Shown: one piece after another, positions 45,414-53,170 of the stretch
How positions within the stretch are numbered: the first letter of the stretch is position 1
Layout of the letters: each line of letters begins with the position of its first letter
Made by a program: the position numbers and the translations under genes
Notes under the pieces: generated by a model
Seen by the model: the letters and a program-made list of their open reading frames with translations, nothing else
Told to the model about the DNA's origin: nothing
The model's database searches: none
NCBI RefSeq assembly: GCF_947503705.1
Contig: NZ_CANNES010000003.1
Location: 186,001-250,000 of the forward strand
DNA: 64,000 nt
DNA from: an uncultured Tateyamaria sp.
Lineage (GTDB): Bacteria; Pseudomonadota; Alphaproteobacteria; Rhodobacterales; Rhodobacteraceae
Reading direction: 5' to 3'

Positions 45414-46015
45414 TCGCCGGGGCGCGCCAGGCTGAACTTTTCGCGCACCACCGAATAGTCGCGATAGCCCAACCGCGTCAGCGGGTTGAACCGTGTCACG
45501 TCAAAAATGCCGTCTACCAGACAATCATCGCGCATATGCACGCCCACAACTTCGCCAAAGACCACGAAATTCGCGGCCCCTTCCAGTTGCACAATCTGGG
45601 TCATCCGGCATTCCAGCGATGCAGGCGCCGCCCCCACTCGGGCGCAGTCAATCTGGTCACAGGCCGCCTTTTCGATCTCGGCCAGCGCAAATTCATCCGT
45701 GTCCGCCGTCCAGTCCCCGGATGTTTTGTTCATCACATCCTTCATGGCGTATTCCACGACGTTCACGCAAAACACGCCCGTCTCGCGGATGTTGGACACG
45801 CTGTCCTTGGTGCCATCGCGGTCGTCCTTGACCCCGGTCGAGGCAAACATGACCTGCGGCGGCACATAGGCCACGGCGTTAAAGAAGGAATAGGGTGCCA
45901 GATTGTCGGCCCCGTTGCTGCCGCGTGTTGAAATCCAACCGATGGGCCGGGGCGTCACGATGGCGTTAAATGGGTTGTGGGGCAGGCCGTGGCCGTCGCT
46001 GGGTTTGTAGAACAT
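45410..46015 (-). CDS. Flavin reductase family protein
   Basis: The 201-residue protein has the FMN-binding split-barrel opening 'PFNAIVTPRPIGWISTRGSN' and 'NLAPYSFFNAVAYVPPQVMF', typical of the DIM6/NTAB group. It likely reduces FMN or acts as the reductase partner of a monooxygenase; no monooxygenase lies nearby. It is translationally coupled to the CatB-like acetyltransferase gene. Confidence 0.88.
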   Translation of the reverse strand: MFYKPSDGHGLPHNPFNAIVTPRPIGWISTRGSNGADNLAPYSFFNAVAYVPPQVMFASTGVKDDRDGTKDSVSNIRETGVFCVNVVEYAMKDVMNKTSGDWTADTDEFALAEIEKAACDQIDCARVGAAPASLECRMTQIVQLEGAANFVVFGEVVGVHMRDDCLVDGIFDVTRFNPLTRLGYRDYSVVREKFSLARPGE

Positions 46016-46103
46016 GAGGGCTCCGCAGTTTGCGTGGTTTGCCTCACGATTACCCCCATGTTAGGGCGGGGGCCAGCGCAGATCACGAAAAGCCCCGCCC
46101 AAG

Positions 46104-46589
46104 ATGTACCATCTGACTGTTGAGACACCCGATGACTGGTGGGAGGTTGAGGCGCTCTATGACCTGTGCTTTGCCCCGGGTCGCGAGGCGCTGTCGTCTT
46201 ATCGTTTGCGCGATGGTGTTCCGGCCCAAGCGGGGCTGAGCCATGTGGCCCGCGATGGTGACGGGATTCTGGCCGGTGCGATCCGCTATTGGCCGGTGCG
46301 GGTGGGCGAGGTGCCTGCCCTTTTGCTTGGGCCTGTGGCTGTGCACCCGACCCGGCAAGGCGAGGGGCTGGGCCGTCAGTTGATCGAGACCTCGCTGGAG
46401 GCGGCCGCGCCGCTGGGCTGGGCCCGGGTCATGCTGGTGGGCGATGCGCCCTATTACAACCGCTTTGGCTTTGCCCGCCTTGACGATGTGATCATGCCCC
46501 CACCCACCAACCCCGACCGGGTGTTGGGCCGCGCCATGGTGCCCGGCGCCTGGGATGGCATCACGGGCGATGTGCAACGTCTGGATTGA
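46104..46589 (+). CDS. GNAT N-acetyltransferase (YhbS-like)
   Basis: The 161-residue protein has 'LLLGPVAVHPTRQGEGLGRQ' with the acetyl-CoA loop Q-x-x-G-x-G/L, and 'VMLVGDAPYYNRFGFARLDD', the YhbS-type C-terminal signature. The substrate is unknown. It is followed by an EcsC-family gene after ~30 bp on the same strand. Confidence 0.88.
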   Translation: MYHLTVETPDDWWEVEALYDLCFAPGREALSSYRLRDGVPAQAGLSHVARDGDGILAGAIRYWPVRVGEVPALLLGPVAVHPTRQGEGLGRQLIETSLEAAAPLGWARVMLVGDAPYYNRFGFARLDDVIMPPPTNPDRVLGRAMVPGAWDGITGDVQRLD

Positions 46590-46621
46590 AATTCGGCGCG
46601 GGCGGCCCCACCTCTTAGCCC

Positions 46622-47377
46622 ATGACCGAAATTGTCGTGACCACCCCGATTGATCCCGAGGCCGAATTGGCCCGCATCGCAAAACGCTACAAGGCGGCAG
46701 GCGGTTTGGGCATTCAGGTTTTGAACCTTTTGGGCACTCGTGCGGACAGCTTGCTCGATAAGTTGCCCACACCCGTATCGCAACAACTCAACGCCGCCAC
46801 ACGCGCGGCCCTTGAACAGGCGATGGTCGTGGCCAGCCGATCACGTGGAGTTGTGCCTGACCAGTCGGAATGGTTGAACACCGCCGTGGGGACGGCCATG
46901 GGGGCCGCAGGCGGGATGGGTGGATTGCCCACGGCCCTGGCCGAACTGCCTGTCACGACAACCCTGCTCTTGCGCGTGATCGAAGGGGTTGCCGTCGACC
47001 ATGGCTTTGATCCGGCGACGGAATCCGTGCGCTTTGATTGTGTGCAGGTCTTTGCCTCGGCTGGTCCGTTGGAACATGATGATGGCAGCGATATTGCATT
47101 CCTCTCGGCCCGTCTGGCGCTGACGGGCACAGCGATGCAGGCGGTGATTGCCCGCGTCGCCCCGCGTCTGGCGGTTGTGATGGGCCAGAAACTGGCGGCC
47201 CAGACCGTGCCTGTGCTGGGGGCTGTGGCGGGGGCCGCGACGAACTATGCCTATACCAGCTATTACACCGATATGGCCCATGTGCATTTCGGTCTGCGCC
47301 GCCTCGCGATTGAGGCGGATGTGCCCCATGCCGAAGTGGTGGAACGCCTCAGGGCGCAGATGCTTTTGCTGAAATAG
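46622..47377 (+). CDS. EcsC-family protein
   Basis: The 251-residue protein has a helical N-terminus ('AELARIAKRYKAAGGLGIQV') and a Gly/Ala-rich hydrophobic centre ('TAMGAAGGMGGLPTALAELP', 'LLRVIEGVA'). The C-terminus has 'LGAVAGAATNYAYTSYYTDM', all typical of EcsC/YaaH-like proteins of unknown role. Its last 29 nt overlap the 3' end of modC on the other strand. Confidence 0.82.
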   Translation: MTEIVVTTPIDPEAELARIAKRYKAAGGLGIQVLNLLGTRADSLLDKLPTPVSQQLNAATRAALEQAMVVASRSRGVVPDQSEWLNTAVGTAMGAAGGMGGLPTALAELPVTTTLLLRVIEGVAVDHGFDPATESVRFDCVQVFASAGPLEHDDGSDIAFLSARLALTGTAMQAVIARVAPRLAVVMGQKLAAQTVPVLGAVAGAATNYAYTSYYTDMAHVHFGLRRLAIEADVPHAEVVERLRAQMLLLK

Positions 47378-48449
47378 CGCCACCTGAAATGGCGGTCTGG
47401 GCGACCGATGTGGCCTTGATGATGGCAAAGAGGTTTTGGCCGGTGGTCAGCCCCATGGACGTGACCGCCCGTGACGTCACCCGCGCGAGCAGCGTGTCGC
47501 CCCCCGCATCCAGCGCAATGGCCGCCCCCGGTCCGTCGCCTTCGCGGATGGCGGCGATGGTCACGGGCAGGATGTTCTGGGCGCTCAGCCCCGTGGGCCG
47601 GTCCAGCGACAAAAGCACGTCCTGCGCCAACACACGCAAGCGTATTTCCGCGCCCACGGCCGCCTGAACGCCCATCAATTGCACCTCGCCTGCCGCCACA
47701 CGCAGTGTGCTGAGCCCATCCAGCCCATGTTCCGTCACATGCGCGCGCAGGACCGCACCCGCCTCGCGCACGCCCAGCAAGGGCACGGCGGCAGGGTCCG
47801 CCATCACATCAAAAAGCGGCCCTTGCCGCGCCACGCGGCCCCCTGACAAAAGGACCATGTGATCGGCCAGGCGCGCCACCTCGTCTACCGCATGGCTGAC
47901 ATAGAGGATCGGCACCGTCCCTTCGGATTTCAGGCGGTCGAGATAGGGCAGGATCTCGGCCTTGCGCGGGCCATCGAGGGCGGCAAGGGGTTCATCCATC
48001 AGCAGAAGGCGCGGGTCGGCCAGCAGCGCGCGGCCCAAGGCGACCCGCTGCCGTTCGCCCCCCGACAGGGTGCCGGGCCGGCGGGCCAGCAGCGCGCCGA
48101 TGCCCAACATCTCGATAATCCGGTCGCGGCCCGTGGGTCTGGCCCCGAAGCGTTGCGGGTAATCGAGGTTTTGCGCGACGCTCAGGTGAGGGAAAAGCCG
48201 TGCATCCTGAAACACATAGCCCACGCGCCGCTTGTGCGGGGGCAGACAGGTGCGGGCGTCGTTGAAGGTCACAGTGTTGAGGGAAATCTGTGCCGTATCA
48301 GGGCGCAAGAGCCCCGCAACCGCGTTCACGATCGTGGTCTTGCCCGCGCCCGAGCGACCAAAGAGGGCGGTGACGCCGCGACCCGCCTCAAAGCGGACAT
48401 CGAGATCAAAGCCGCCAAAGCGGTGCTGGAGGGCGACCGACAGTGTCAT
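47349..48449 (-). CDS. modC: Molybdate ABC transporter ATP-binding protein
   Basis: The 366-residue protein has Walker A 'GRSGAGKTT', signature 'LSGGERQRVALGRALL', Walker B 'LLLMDEPLAALD' and a His switch ('YVSHAVDEV'). A C-terminal TOBE domain (~290-355) binds molybdate in this family. It is last in the modABC operon, overlapping modB by 4 nt. The 3' end overlaps the convergent EcsC gene. Confidence 0.94.
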   Translation of the reverse strand: MTLSVALQHRFGGFDLDVRFEAGRGVTALFGRSGAGKTTIVNAVAGLLRPDTAQISLNTVTFNDARTCLPPHKRRVGYVFQDARLFPHLSVAQNLDYPQRFGARPTGRDRIIEMLGIGALLARRPGTLSGGERQRVALGRALLADPRLLLMDEPLAALDGPRKAEILPYLDRLKSEGTVPILYVSHAVDEVARLADHMVLLSGGRVARQGPLFDVMADPAAVPLLGVREAGAVLRAHVTEHGLDGLSTLRVAAGEVQLMGVQAAVGAEIRLRVLAQDVLLSLDRPTGLSAQNILPVTIAAIREGDGPGAAIALDAGGDTLLARVTSRAVTSMGLTTGQNLFAIIKATSVAQTAISGGAISAKASAP

Positions 48450-49138
48450 GTGCCCGCAATCCGTGCCGCGACCCGCCGCGCCAGCCATTCCGACAAGACC
48501 ACTGCCCCCAGAGCCAACACGCAGGCCCAGAGGACCAGGCGGATCGCCGCATCCTCACCCCCCGGCACCTGCAAAAGGGCGTAGATGGCCGAGGGCAGGG
48601 TTTGCGTTTCGCCGGGGATGTTGGCGACGAAGGTGATTGTGGCCCCGAACTCGCCAATGGCCTTGGCGAAGCCCATGACGCCCCCCGCCAGAATGCCGGG
48701 CAGGATCAGGGGCAGGGTGACGGTGCGAAAAACGGCCCAGCCCGGGGCGCCCAGAGTGCGGGCGGCTTGTTCGAGCTTGGGATCCACCGCCTCGATCGCC
48801 AGCCTTATGGCGCGCACCATCAGCGGAAAACCCATGACCACGGCGGCAAGCACGGCCCCCGTCCAGCGAAAGGCGAGGACGAGGCCAAAGGTTTCTTCGA
48901 GGAAACGGCCCGCCGGGCCTGTGCGCCCAAAGGCGATGAGCAAAAGGTATCCGGTCACGACCGGGGGCAGGACCAGGGGCAAATGGACCGCCGCATTCAG
49001 CGCGGACTTGCCCCAGAAATCCCGCCGTGCCAGCAGCCACGCGACCCAGATCGCGAGCGGCAGCGCCAGCACCGTGGCCGTCACTCCGACCAGCAGGGAC
49101 AGGCGCAAAGCCTCCCATCCGGCGGGGTCGAGCATCAT
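48446..49138 (-). CDS. modB: Molybdate ABC transporter permease
   Basis: The 230-residue protein has five to six membrane helices and the permease EAA loop 'EQAARTLGAPGWAVFRTVTL'. The N-terminus 'EALRLSLLVGVTATVLALPL' is typical of ModB. It overlaps modA and modC by 4 nt each. It forms the membrane channel for molybdate uptake. Confidence 0.94.
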   Translation of the reverse strand: MMLDPAGWEALRLSLLVGVTATVLALPLAIWVAWLLARRDFWGKSALNAAVHLPLVLPPVVTGYLLLIAFGRTGPAGRFLEETFGLVLAFRWTGAVLAAVVMGFPLMVRAIRLAIEAVDPKLEQAARTLGAPGWAVFRTVTLPLILPGILAGGVMGFAKAIGEFGATITFVANIPGETQTLPSAIYALLQVPGGEDAAIRLVLWACVLALGAVVLSEWLARRVAARIAGT

Positions 49139-49869
49139 GGCATGGGCCTGAACCCCGCGGCCTCGAAGGCTGCGGTTTGGGATGTCAGATGCGCGAGGAA
49201 CGCGGCCCCGGCGGGCGTCAGGGCGGCGGCCGGGTAGCGGATGGGGGGATGCTGGTCGCGCGGCACGGTCCAGAGGACGGAAACGGCGTCGCTGCTTGCC
49301 GCGTCAGAGCTATAGACCACGCCAAGGGGCATCTCGCCCCGCGCGACCAGAACGAGGGCCGCGCGCACATTGTCGGTTTCGGCCAGATGGGGGCGCAGGC
49401 TGTTCCATGCGCCGATGTTCTCAAGCCAGGCTTTGGCGTATATCCCTGCTGGCACCGACATGTGCTGGCCGATGGCCATGCGCCCGCCGTCAAGCCGGGA
49501 GATCAGCGCGTCAGCGCTTGGGGCGAGCAGGGCGCGCGCGCCAGCGGGGCCGATCAGTACAAGATCATTGGACAGAAAATCGGTTCCAGGCCCGGTGATA
49601 TGGCCCTGATCGACCAGCCAATCCATCCAGGCGGTGTTGGCCAGAATCACGATATCGGCTGGAGCGCCGAGGCTGATTTGCCGGGCCAGCGTGCCGCTGC
49701 CGCCATAGCTGATGCGGGCCCTATCGGACCAACCTGCCGCAACGGCATCCAGCGGCCCCTGAAGGCTTGCAGCGGCAAAAATGCGCAACGGCTCTGCTCT
49801 TGTGGCCCCGGCAAGCAGAGCGATGCCCAGCATCAGGGCCAAGCCTTTGATCCAACGAGAGGTTTTCAT
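49135..49869 (-). CDS. modA: Molybdate-binding periplasmic protein
   Basis: The 244-residue protein starts at 49869 with a signal peptide (MKTSRWIKGLALMLGIALL, cleavage near TRA-EP). The ModA fold is seen in 'LRIFAAASLQGPLDAVAAGW', 'ISYGGSGTLARQISLGAPAD' and 'IVILANTAWMDWL', the ligand loops of ModA/WtpA proteins. It is the first gene of modABC. No Moco riboswitch or ModE-type palindrome was recognised in the ~180 bp upstream. Confidence 0.93.
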   Translation of the reverse strand: MKTSRWIKGLALMLGIALLAGATRAEPLRIFAAASLQGPLDAVAAGWSDRARISYGGSGTLARQISLGAPADIVILANTAWMDWLVDQGHITGPGTDFLSNDLVLIGPAGARALLAPSADALISRLDGGRMAIGQHMSVPAGIYAKAWLENIGAWNSLRPHLAETDNVRAALVLVARGEMPLGVVYSSDAASSDAVSVLWTVPRDQHPPIRYPAAALTPAGAAFLAHLTSQTAAFEAAGFRPMP

Positions 49870-50048
49870 CACGAGGGGCACTATTGGGCAAGCGGCGGCC
49901 TGGCTCAAGGGGTGTTGCACGTCTGGGCCGCATATGCCCTTGCGTTTCAGGGCGGCCAAACCCGGGGCGCTTGTGGATAACTGCCCTCTAAGCTGGTGTT
50001 TTCCCTGCAAAATGGGTATAAACGGAAAAAACGAGGAGGGCCGCAGCA

Positions 50049-50522
50049 GTGACAGCCCCTATTATCAAACAACTGCCCCTGCATTTCGGGGCATCGACAA
50101 AATCATCTGTCCGGACGCAATTTGCGGCCCTGTGCTATCGCATCAAAGGCGACAAGGTGCAGGTTCTTTTGGTGACCACCCGGCGCACGGGGCGCTGGAT
50201 CATTCCCAAAGGCTGGCCCATGGACGGCATGACGCCGCAGAAAAGTGCGGCGCAGGAAGCCTGGGAAGAGGCGGGTGTTGTCGGCCGTGTGGATGCGCAA
50301 CCTTTGGGGCTGTTTTCCTATACCAAGCAGGTGGATGACGAGGAATTGCTGCCTTGCGTGGCGATGGTGTATGCGGTGCGCGTAAAGTCCCTGGCCAAGG
50401 ATTTCCCCGAAGCCGGGCAACGCAAACGCAAATGGCTGAGCCGGAGCAAAGCCGCGTCGCTGGTGGGCGAGCCGGAACTGGCGCGCATCCTGCGCGACTT
50501 TGACCCGCGCGTCTTGCGATAG
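50049..50522 (+). CDS. NUDIX hydrolase
   Basis: The GTG at 50049, behind GAGGAGGG, gives 157 residues. The Nudix box is 'GMTPQKSAAQEAWEEAGVVG', with Gln where Arg is usual. 'RTGRWIIPKGWPMDG' precedes it, as in diphosphoinositol-polyphosphate/ADP-sugar type members. It hydrolyses a nucleoside-diphosphate-linked substrate, not identified here. It is divergent from modA. Confidence 0.88.
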   Translation: MTAPIIKQLPLHFGASTKSSVRTQFAALCYRIKGDKVQVLLVTTRRTGRWIIPKGWPMDGMTPQKSAAQEAWEEAGVVGRVDAQPLGLFSYTKQVDDEELLPCVAMVYAVRVKSLAKDFPEAGQRKRKWLSRSKAASLVGEPELARILRDFDPRVLR

Positions 50523-50584
50523 GGGCCTTGCGGTCGCCTCGCGGTGATTGCTATTTCCCGCACGGCCCTTACATTCGTGGGACA

Positions 50585-51028
50585 ATGATCAAATACACTT
50601 TGAAATGCAGCGAAGGCCACCAGTTCGAAAGCTGGTTTGCCAATGCCGACGCCTTTGACACGTTGACGGCGGGCGGCCATGTGGCCTGCGTCGTCTGCGG
50701 CGGCGCGGATGTGTCCAAGGCCATCATGGCCCCCCGCGTCAGCACGGCCCGGACCAAGGATGTGCCCGCCCCCGTGGCTTCCGCGCCAGAGGTACAGCCG
50801 CCCTCGCCAGAGGTGGCCCAGGCGCTGAGCGAGATGCGCGATCACGTTGAAAAGAATGCGACTTACGTGGGCGGTGGTTTCGCGAGCGAGGCCCGGTCCA
50901 TGCATTTGGGCGATGCGCCCGAACGCCCCATCTGGGGCGAGGCGAACCTGGCGGAGGCCAAGGCCCTGATTGATGACGGGGTGCCGGTGGCCCCCTTGCC
51001 CTTTATCCCCACACGCAAAGCGAACTGA
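50585..51028 (+). CDS. DUF1178 family protein
   Basis: The 147-residue protein begins 'MIKYTLKCSEGHQFESWFAN' with a zinc-ribbon-like Cys pattern (CSEGH...CVVCGG). A Pro-rich linker and a helical C-terminus 'PIWGEANLAEAKALIDDGVP' follow. This is the usual architecture of DUF1178 in alphaproteobacteria. Function unknown. The SDR gene follows 4 nt downstream. Confidence 0.9.
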   Translation: MIKYTLKCSEGHQFESWFANADAFDTLTAGGHVACVVCGGADVSKAIMAPRVSTARTKDVPAPVASAPEVQPPSPEVAQALSEMRDHVEKNATYVGGGFASEARSMHLGDAPERPIWGEANLAEAKALIDDGVPVAPLPFIPTRKAN

Positions 51029-51032
51029 CCTC

Positions 51033-51674
51033 ATGCATATTGTGATTACGGGTGCCACACGTGGCATCGGCGCGGGCCTTGCGGCCCATTACCGCGATGC
51101 GGGCCATCAGGTGACGGGCACGGGCCGGTCGGCCGGGGCGGAAATGACCCTGGACGTGACCCAGCCTGCCGATCATGCGGCCATGGCCACCGCGCTGGCG
51201 GGGCAGCCCATCGACCTGCTGGTCTGCAATGCGGGGGTTTATCTGGACAAGGGGGCCGATCTGGAAACAGGATATGCGCCCGATCTTTGGGCCCAAAGCT
51301 TTGCGGCCAACGTGACGGGCGTGTTCTTGACGATCCAGTCGCTCTTGCCGCATCTGCGGGCAGCCGATGCGCCCAAGATCGCTATCATCTCGTCGCAGAT
51401 GGCCTCGCACACCCGCGCGCCGGGCGGCAGCTATATCTATCGCGCGTCCAAGGCGGCGGTGTTGAATGTGGGCCGGAACCTGGCCGCTGACCTGGCGGGG
51501 CAGGTGGCCGTTGGCATCTATCACCCCGGTTGGGTGCAGACCGATATGGGCGGCGCTGAGGCGGCGATCACGGTTGACGAGTCTGTGGCCGGCCTGGTGG
51601 CACGGTTTGCCGCGCTGTCGCACGAGACGACAGGCGTGTTCGAGACGTGGGACGGGCAGCCGCACGCCTATTGA
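51033..51674 (+). CDS. Short-chain dehydrogenase/reductase
   Basis: The 213-residue protein has the NAD(P) motif 'VITGATRGIGAGLAA', the NAG motif in 'LLVCNAGVY', and an active-site 'IISSQMAS...YIYRASKAAV' (Tyr-x-x-x-Lys). It is short for the family, matching the YciK/C-factor-like group. The substrate is unknown. It is 4 nt after the DUF1178 gene. Confidence 0.9.
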   Translation: MHIVITGATRGIGAGLAAHYRDAGHQVTGTGRSAGAEMTLDVTQPADHAAMATALAGQPIDLLVCNAGVYLDKGADLETGYAPDLWAQSFAANVTGVFLTIQSLLPHLRAADAPKIAIISSQMASHTRAPGGSYIYRASKAAVLNVGRNLAADLAGQVAVGIYHPGWVQTDMGGAEAAITVDESVAGLVARFAALSHETTGVFETWDGQPHAY

Positions 51675-51783
51675 GGGCGGCGCAAGGTTTTTTACAACAG
51701 AGACGAATGCCTTGGCGCGCCTTGTGCTTGTGCTTGGGCGCGGGGCGGCGTATGGCCCTTCGGGATTTTGACGTGAGGCGCAT

Positions 51784-53022
51784 ATGCCCGTTTTGGTGAT
51801 GAAATTCGGTGGCACATCCGTGGCCACCCTCGACCGTATACGCCGCGCCGCGAAACGTGTGGGCGTGGAAGTGGCCAAGGGCTATGACGTGATCGTCATC
51901 GTGTCGGCCATGTCCGGCAAGACCAACGAGTTGGTCGGTTGGGTGAACGAAACCTCGCCCCTCTATGACGCCCGCGAATATGATGCGGTTGTGTCCTCGG
52001 GCGAGAACGTGACTGCGGGCCTCATGGCCCTGACCTTGCAGGAAATGGACGTGCCTGCGCGCAGCTGGCAGGGCTGGCAGGTGCCGGTCAAGACAACGTC
52101 GGCCCATTCCAGTGCCCGGATCGAAGAGATTCCCACCGACAACATCACCGCCAAGTTCGGCGAGGGTATGCGGGTGGCCGTGGTCGCGGGCTTTCAGGGC
52201 GTCAGCCCCGAGGGGCGCATCACCACCCTGGGCCGGGGTGGCAGTGACACCACCGCGGTGGCCTTTGCCGCCGCGTTTGAGGCGGAACGGTGCGACATCT
52301 ATACGGATGTGGACGGCGTCTATACCACCGATCCACGCGTCTCGGCCAAGGCGCGCAAGCTGGACAAGATCGCCTTCGAAGAGATGCTGGAACTGGCCTC
52401 GCTGGGCGCCAAGGTCTTGCAGACCCGCTCGGTCGAGCTGGCCATGCGCTACAACGTGCGCTTGCGCGTCTTGTCGAGTTTCGAAGAACCCAGTGATGTG
52501 GCGGGCACCCTTGTCTGTGCCGAGGAGGATATCATGGAAAGCAATGTCGTGGCCGGAGTGGCCTATTCCCGGGACGAGGCCAAGATGACGCTGGTCAGCG
52601 TGGCCGACCGCCCCGGCATCGCCGCCACCATCTTTACCGCCCTCAGCGATGCGGGCGTGAATGTGGACATGATCGTGCAAAACATTGCCGAAGAGGGGCG
52701 CACTGACATGACCTGGTCCTGTCCCACCACCGAGGTGGCGCGCGCCGAAAAGGCGATGGCCGAGGCCAAGGATGGCGGCGTCATCAACTATCAGGAACTG
52801 ATCGCCGACACCGACGTGGCCAAGGTTAGCGTTGTGGGCATCGGCATGCGCAGCCACACCGGCGTCGCGGCCAAGATGTTCCGCGTGCTGAGCGCCGAAG
52901 GCATCAACATCCGCGTCATCACCACGTCCGAGATCAAGATTTCCGTACTGATCGACCGCAAATACATGGAACTGGCTGTGCAGGCCCTGCATGACGCGTT
53001 CGAATTGGACAAGGCGGCCTGA
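51784..53022 (+). CDS. lysC: Aspartate kinase
   Basis: The 412-residue enzyme starts 'MPVLVMKFGGTSVATLDRIR', with the kinase motif KFGGTS. It contains 'TTLGRGGSDTTAVAFAAAF' and 'CDIYTDVDGVYTTDPR'. Two C-terminal ACT domains (~265-412) are visible ('LVSVADRPGIAATIFTALSD', 'VSVVGIGMRSHTGVAAKMFR'). It catalyses the first step to lysine, threonine and methionine, with feedback through the ACT domains. ptsP follows ~150 bp downstream. Confidence 0.97.
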   Translation: MPVLVMKFGGTSVATLDRIRRAAKRVGVEVAKGYDVIVIVSAMSGKTNELVGWVNETSPLYDAREYDAVVSSGENVTAGLMALTLQEMDVPARSWQGWQVPVKTTSAHSSARIEEIPTDNITAKFGEGMRVAVVAGFQGVSPEGRITTLGRGGSDTTAVAFAAAFEAERCDIYTDVDGVYTTDPRVSAKARKLDKIAFEEMLELASLGAKVLQTRSVELAMRYNVRLRVLSSFEEPSDVAGTLVCAEEDIMESNVVAGVAYSRDEAKMTLVSVADRPGIAATIFTALSDAGVNVDMIVQNIAEEGRTDMTWSCPTTEVARAEKAMAEAKDGGVINYQELIADTDVAKVSVVGIGMRSHTGVAAKMFRVLSAEGINIRVITTSEIKISVLIDRKYMELAVQALHDAFELDKAA

Positions 53023-53170
53023 GACTCCTTCGCCGGTGCCCGGACAGGGTGATTGTGCGAAATTGCGACCATAGGTAGAAAATCCTTGCGCAAGAGCTGT
53101 GTTTGCCATTTCGCTTTGGCAGGCGCTGTGATCTAAGCTGTGATCGCGCAAGAATGGGGAGCAGGCCAGA

